This document shows positions 60,816-64,000 of a stretch of DNA of 64,000 nt, one piece after another. The stretch spans positions 8,066,001 to 8,130,000 of the forward strand of contig CM072863.1 of NCBI GenBank assembly GCA_036937835.1, given 5' to 3'. Source of the stretch: Pampus argenteus (lineage: Eukaryota > Chordata > Actinopteri > Scombriformes > Stromateidae). The notes beneath the pieces are model-generated. The model was not told the origin of the DNA and searched no databases. It worked only from the letters and a program-made list of their open reading frames with translations. Numbering within the stretch: the stretch's first letter is position 1; the number at the start of each line of letters is the position of its first letter. The position numbers and the translations under genes are program-made.

Positions 60816-62970
60816 ATCTGACCTGAGTGACAATGTCAGGAAGCTAAAACCTGATGAGAACATCAAAACTATGTTTTTCATCCAACGACGTATTGTGGCT
60901 TCCATATTTTGAGTCAGCAGCACATATTAGTCATAATGTGATGTACAGATGAAGCCTCATCAGCCGCTTGGCACAAAAAAAACCCATCACCACTACGGAA
61001 ACCAAGCTGTAGCAACCTGCTTGACACTGCCACACCGTGCATCAGCAGCTTTACTAAACACTGGTGCTGTCAGAGCTTACATCAGATTGTTTTAATGTAG
61101 CATTGCTCATTGCTATAATCCAAGCAGATCCTCCCTGGTGAAAGATAATAGAGTTTGACAGGACAGAGAAGGCTTTGACAGACATGGCCATTGTTAAAGA
61201 GAAGAAAACTGTCATTACGACTACCTCCTCACCGCAGAATAGACCTCAGGAGAAATTAACTCTGAGGTCCAGCTTGCAGCTATTGTGCTCGGGCCGCGAA
61301 GAGTGAGGTTGGAAGACAGGCCACATCTTACAAGAGCTGGCTGCAGAGGACGGAGAACGCCTCATTGTTCTGTGGGGAGTTTCAGTTAAGAAAGCACGGA
61401 GAATGAATGACCTCCTTATAGGATCCCTGCTCCACTTTTCTAGCATTGTGCTTTATTCAAACACTCTACTTTGTAGTGTCAAGGTGATGTGTGGATATAC
61501 TCATCACGCCAGAAAATCCTGCCAGTTCTCATTGTTGACGTCGTTCTCCCTCGCGCTCAGCTGTACCTTTTTTTTGCTTTAAAAAGTTTTAATTATTTCT
61601 TCTGCATTCTTGCTGCTCTGTCAGTGGAACGCTACATTCCTCTCCTCGAATAAGTGCTGTCTCACTCCAATTGAGCAGAGTAAATGTGAGAGCCAGTGAA
61701 TGGAGCAGCCTCAATAGGAGAAAATAAACAATTGCAGTGGTCCATGAGTGCAGCGGGGGAGAGCGGATGAGAGGAAGGGAGAAAGGCCTCCCTAACGTGC
61801 TAAGATTCCCATGGATACTTAGTCCTTTTTCTGTTTAGAGGAGGATCTCGTAAAGTACTTCAACAGTGGATGATTTCTCTTTTCCTTTTACCCTGTTTTT
61901 ATTTGAGGAGAGAAAGGGTGGTATGCGTCAGTCAGGGTGATTGTTAGACATGTGGGGGGTCACATGCACACACGTGCGCACTCATATACACACACACACA
62001 CACGCACAATTTGCTCCTCACTTGTCGAGTGCAACTTTTAGAAAAGGAGTCCATTGTTTGCGTGTGAAAGGTTCTTGTTTTAGCTGTTTAACTAAATCAA
62101 AAGTTCCTTCAGCACAAAAGATTTCACAACTTCAGTCCTCCATTCTGTATAATTGTAAGTGGTCAGGGGCTTTTAACTGTTCCCCTTTTGTTTAAAAAAA
62201 AACAAAACAACACATTTTAACCCACTTTCCTCGTCCATTGCCCCTGATTTCTGCCTTGATCCAAGTTTATCTCCTTCACCTCCTCTCTGATTTACAGATA
62301 CACACACACACAAACACAAATTGGTCATAGCCACAGTTTGCACATATAAATAAGACAAATATTTTTGGATATATAAAAACAATCCTTTGTCACAGCAACT
62401 GTCGAGTGTTTGAACCTACTCTATCCTTTAGTTTGAGTGACCCCAACTTAAAATCTTTGGTAGTTTGATAGTTATTAAGTAGTTGCTAGGTGGTTCTTGG
62501 ATCTTTGGTCTTTGGGTGGTTGCTATGTTATACTATGTATTTGCAGTAGTCACAGAGGTAGCACAGCTGGTATTAGCAGCATGTGGAGCTGCAGGTGTGT
62601 GTGTGTGTGTGTGTGTTAAGTTAGCTTATGTTCTGAATGCAGGAGTTGTAATTTTAACCGTTACATTGTGACTCTAAACTGGTATAAAATATGAATTCAT
62701 AGAGTTTATACTACACAATGTCTGTGTCGGTGTTGGATGAAAGGGTGAATTGTGACAATCAGTTACACTCAGTATCAGTATCCGATTGATTTGAAAACTG
62801 AGTCACTGTCTACTACATAGATCATAGATCATAGATAGCTTATAGTAAATGTGCTTAGATGAAGAAGGCATAGCAGAACATTTTATTATATAAATTAGTA
62901 GTATTATATATATAATAATAATATCTTTCTATTGTTTTGCCTGTCCACAGAGACCCTTTTTCAAATTTTT
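60816..62970. other. Gene-free flank with CA/GT microsatellites
   Basis: CA and GT tracts occur at about 61,988-62,008 and 62,594-62,616. The 61,440-61,760 part is less AT-rich than its neighbours. No coding exon with flanking splice sites was seen on either strand. Confidence 0.5.
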
Positions 62971-62976
62971 TTACCA

Positions 62977-63054
62977 GCATCAAAAGCTGCCTTCTTAGTG
63001 TCGATTTCAAGTCCTGAATATGGAAATCGACACTAAGAAGGCACCGAAAAATGC
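62977..63054. repeat. Short perfect hairpin, pre-miRNA-sized
   Basis: Arm 62989-63008 (GCCTTCTTAGTGTCGATTTC) pairs perfectly with 63023-63042 around a 14-base loop. A 7x7 internal loop is followed by four more pairs (62977-62980 with 63051-63054). It matches no microRNA I know. Confidence 0.85.
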
Positions 63055-64000
63055 AACTTAAGTTAAATATTTCACAATAGCAAACAATTCCAAAACAAGA
63101 TGATAACATTTTCACCACCGTGCAACAACATTCAACACATTTTTGTTTTCTCTAAACAAAACCACAACAAGTTCAATATCGCAAACCACAGATCAGAGAA
63201 GAAAGAGAAAATGTCAGCATATTTATAAGCGCGATAGCCAGAGAAGAAGTGGTGGAAAGATTATGGCGATGGCCCAGAAGTTAGTGCAGAACTAATGAAA
63301 CTACAGATAAATGCTACAGCGGGGCCAAATCTGATGCGTTTAACCAACATGATATATGGTTTTGTTCAAAATGTTTCTCAGGGAGTGAAGGTTATCTTCT
63401 CATCTCAGAGCATTTAGTAAATATATACGATATAACCTCTCTATGATGGTTAGACCAAGCTAATTTGAAAATAGGCCACCGCTATTTCTTCAGGCTGAAA
63501 TTTGTCATCTACAGTCCTTAAAGGATAGGTCGACACATTTTTAAATCTATTTTAAAACAATAGTCAGGTGCCCAAATGAACAATGACATGTTTTGTGCTT
63601 TGTTATATATTGATTTTAGAGGCAGGAAGTTGTTCCACTGCCAGACGCACCGCCGTCAATCAGTCAGCGGGTGCAAGTATTTCACTTTTAGTAATGAGAA
63701 AAGGTTTGAATTTAAAAGGCGTCCATGTTCAGGTTGATATGTGTTCAGACTCATGTTAAACATGTTGTTTTATCAACAGGTACCATCTGATCACATAACC
63801 TTATATAAACATCATTACATGTACATAAACAACCTCTTATGATGTACAATGAATATGTTATTAAGTCAATATTGTAATAAATGCTAGATTGGTGTGATTA
63901 TCATGTCATTACAATGACCTATCACAGTCTAGACACAATAAACCTTTACTACATTATTGATGTTGGGTCATAACATTTTACAGTTTTATTACTTTTCATT
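63055..64000. other. AT-rich end of window, nothing recognised
   Basis: No gene, repeat family or RNA was identified in this stretch. Confidence 0.5.

Overview
This window is vertebrate nuclear DNA, almost certainly from a teleost and probably a percomorph. Multi-exon genes have GT-AG introns of about 80-700 bp, apart from a few longer first introns. The proteins are close relatives of human proteins. The spacers carry typical fish repeats: Tc1-like and hAT-like non-autonomous elements, L1-like and other non-LTR fragments, and long CA tracts. I saw no tRNA, rRNA, CRISPR or prokaryotic features.

Six protein-coding genes were found, all on the minus strand. From low to high coordinates they are: the 5' thirteen exons of nelfcd (NELF subunit C/D, running off the left edge); kdm5b (H3K4 demethylase, 27 coding exons rebuilt to an uninterrupted 1,487-residue protein); rabif (MSS4); adipor1 (seven coding exons, 376 residues); inava (nine coding exons, 638 residues); and gpr25 (one coding exon, 369 residues). 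For every gene the exon phases were added up and they close in frame.

Layout: nelfcd 1-3.92 kb; a spacer with a minisatellite and a polyA-tailed insertion with target duplications, 4.07-6.1 kb; kdm5b 6.45-22.5 kb including the 3' UTR; rabif 24.4-27.8 kb; an L1-like remnant at 27.9-28.2 kb; adipor1 28.9-35.0 kb, with a CCAAT-bearing miniature element just upstream; inava 37.1-46.5 kb, containing two exact tandem duplications; a gene-poor stretch 46.5-57.4 kb with a near-perfect 48-bp inverted repeat and an orphan promoter-like region at 52.0-52.8 kb; gpr25 57.4-59.2 kb; then gene-free sequence to the end.

The genes do not form a pathway. kdm5b-rabif-adipor1 matches part of human 1q32.1, but klhl12, which lies between RABIF and ADIPOR1 in human, is absent. 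inava and gpr25 come from a neighbouring part of human 1q32.1 and nelfcd from human 20q13. I found no convincing new multi-gene system. The most notable signals are splice sites embedded in microsatellites in nelfcd, two exact tandem duplications in inava, two long hairpins, and the orphan promoter/exon region near 52.4 kb.
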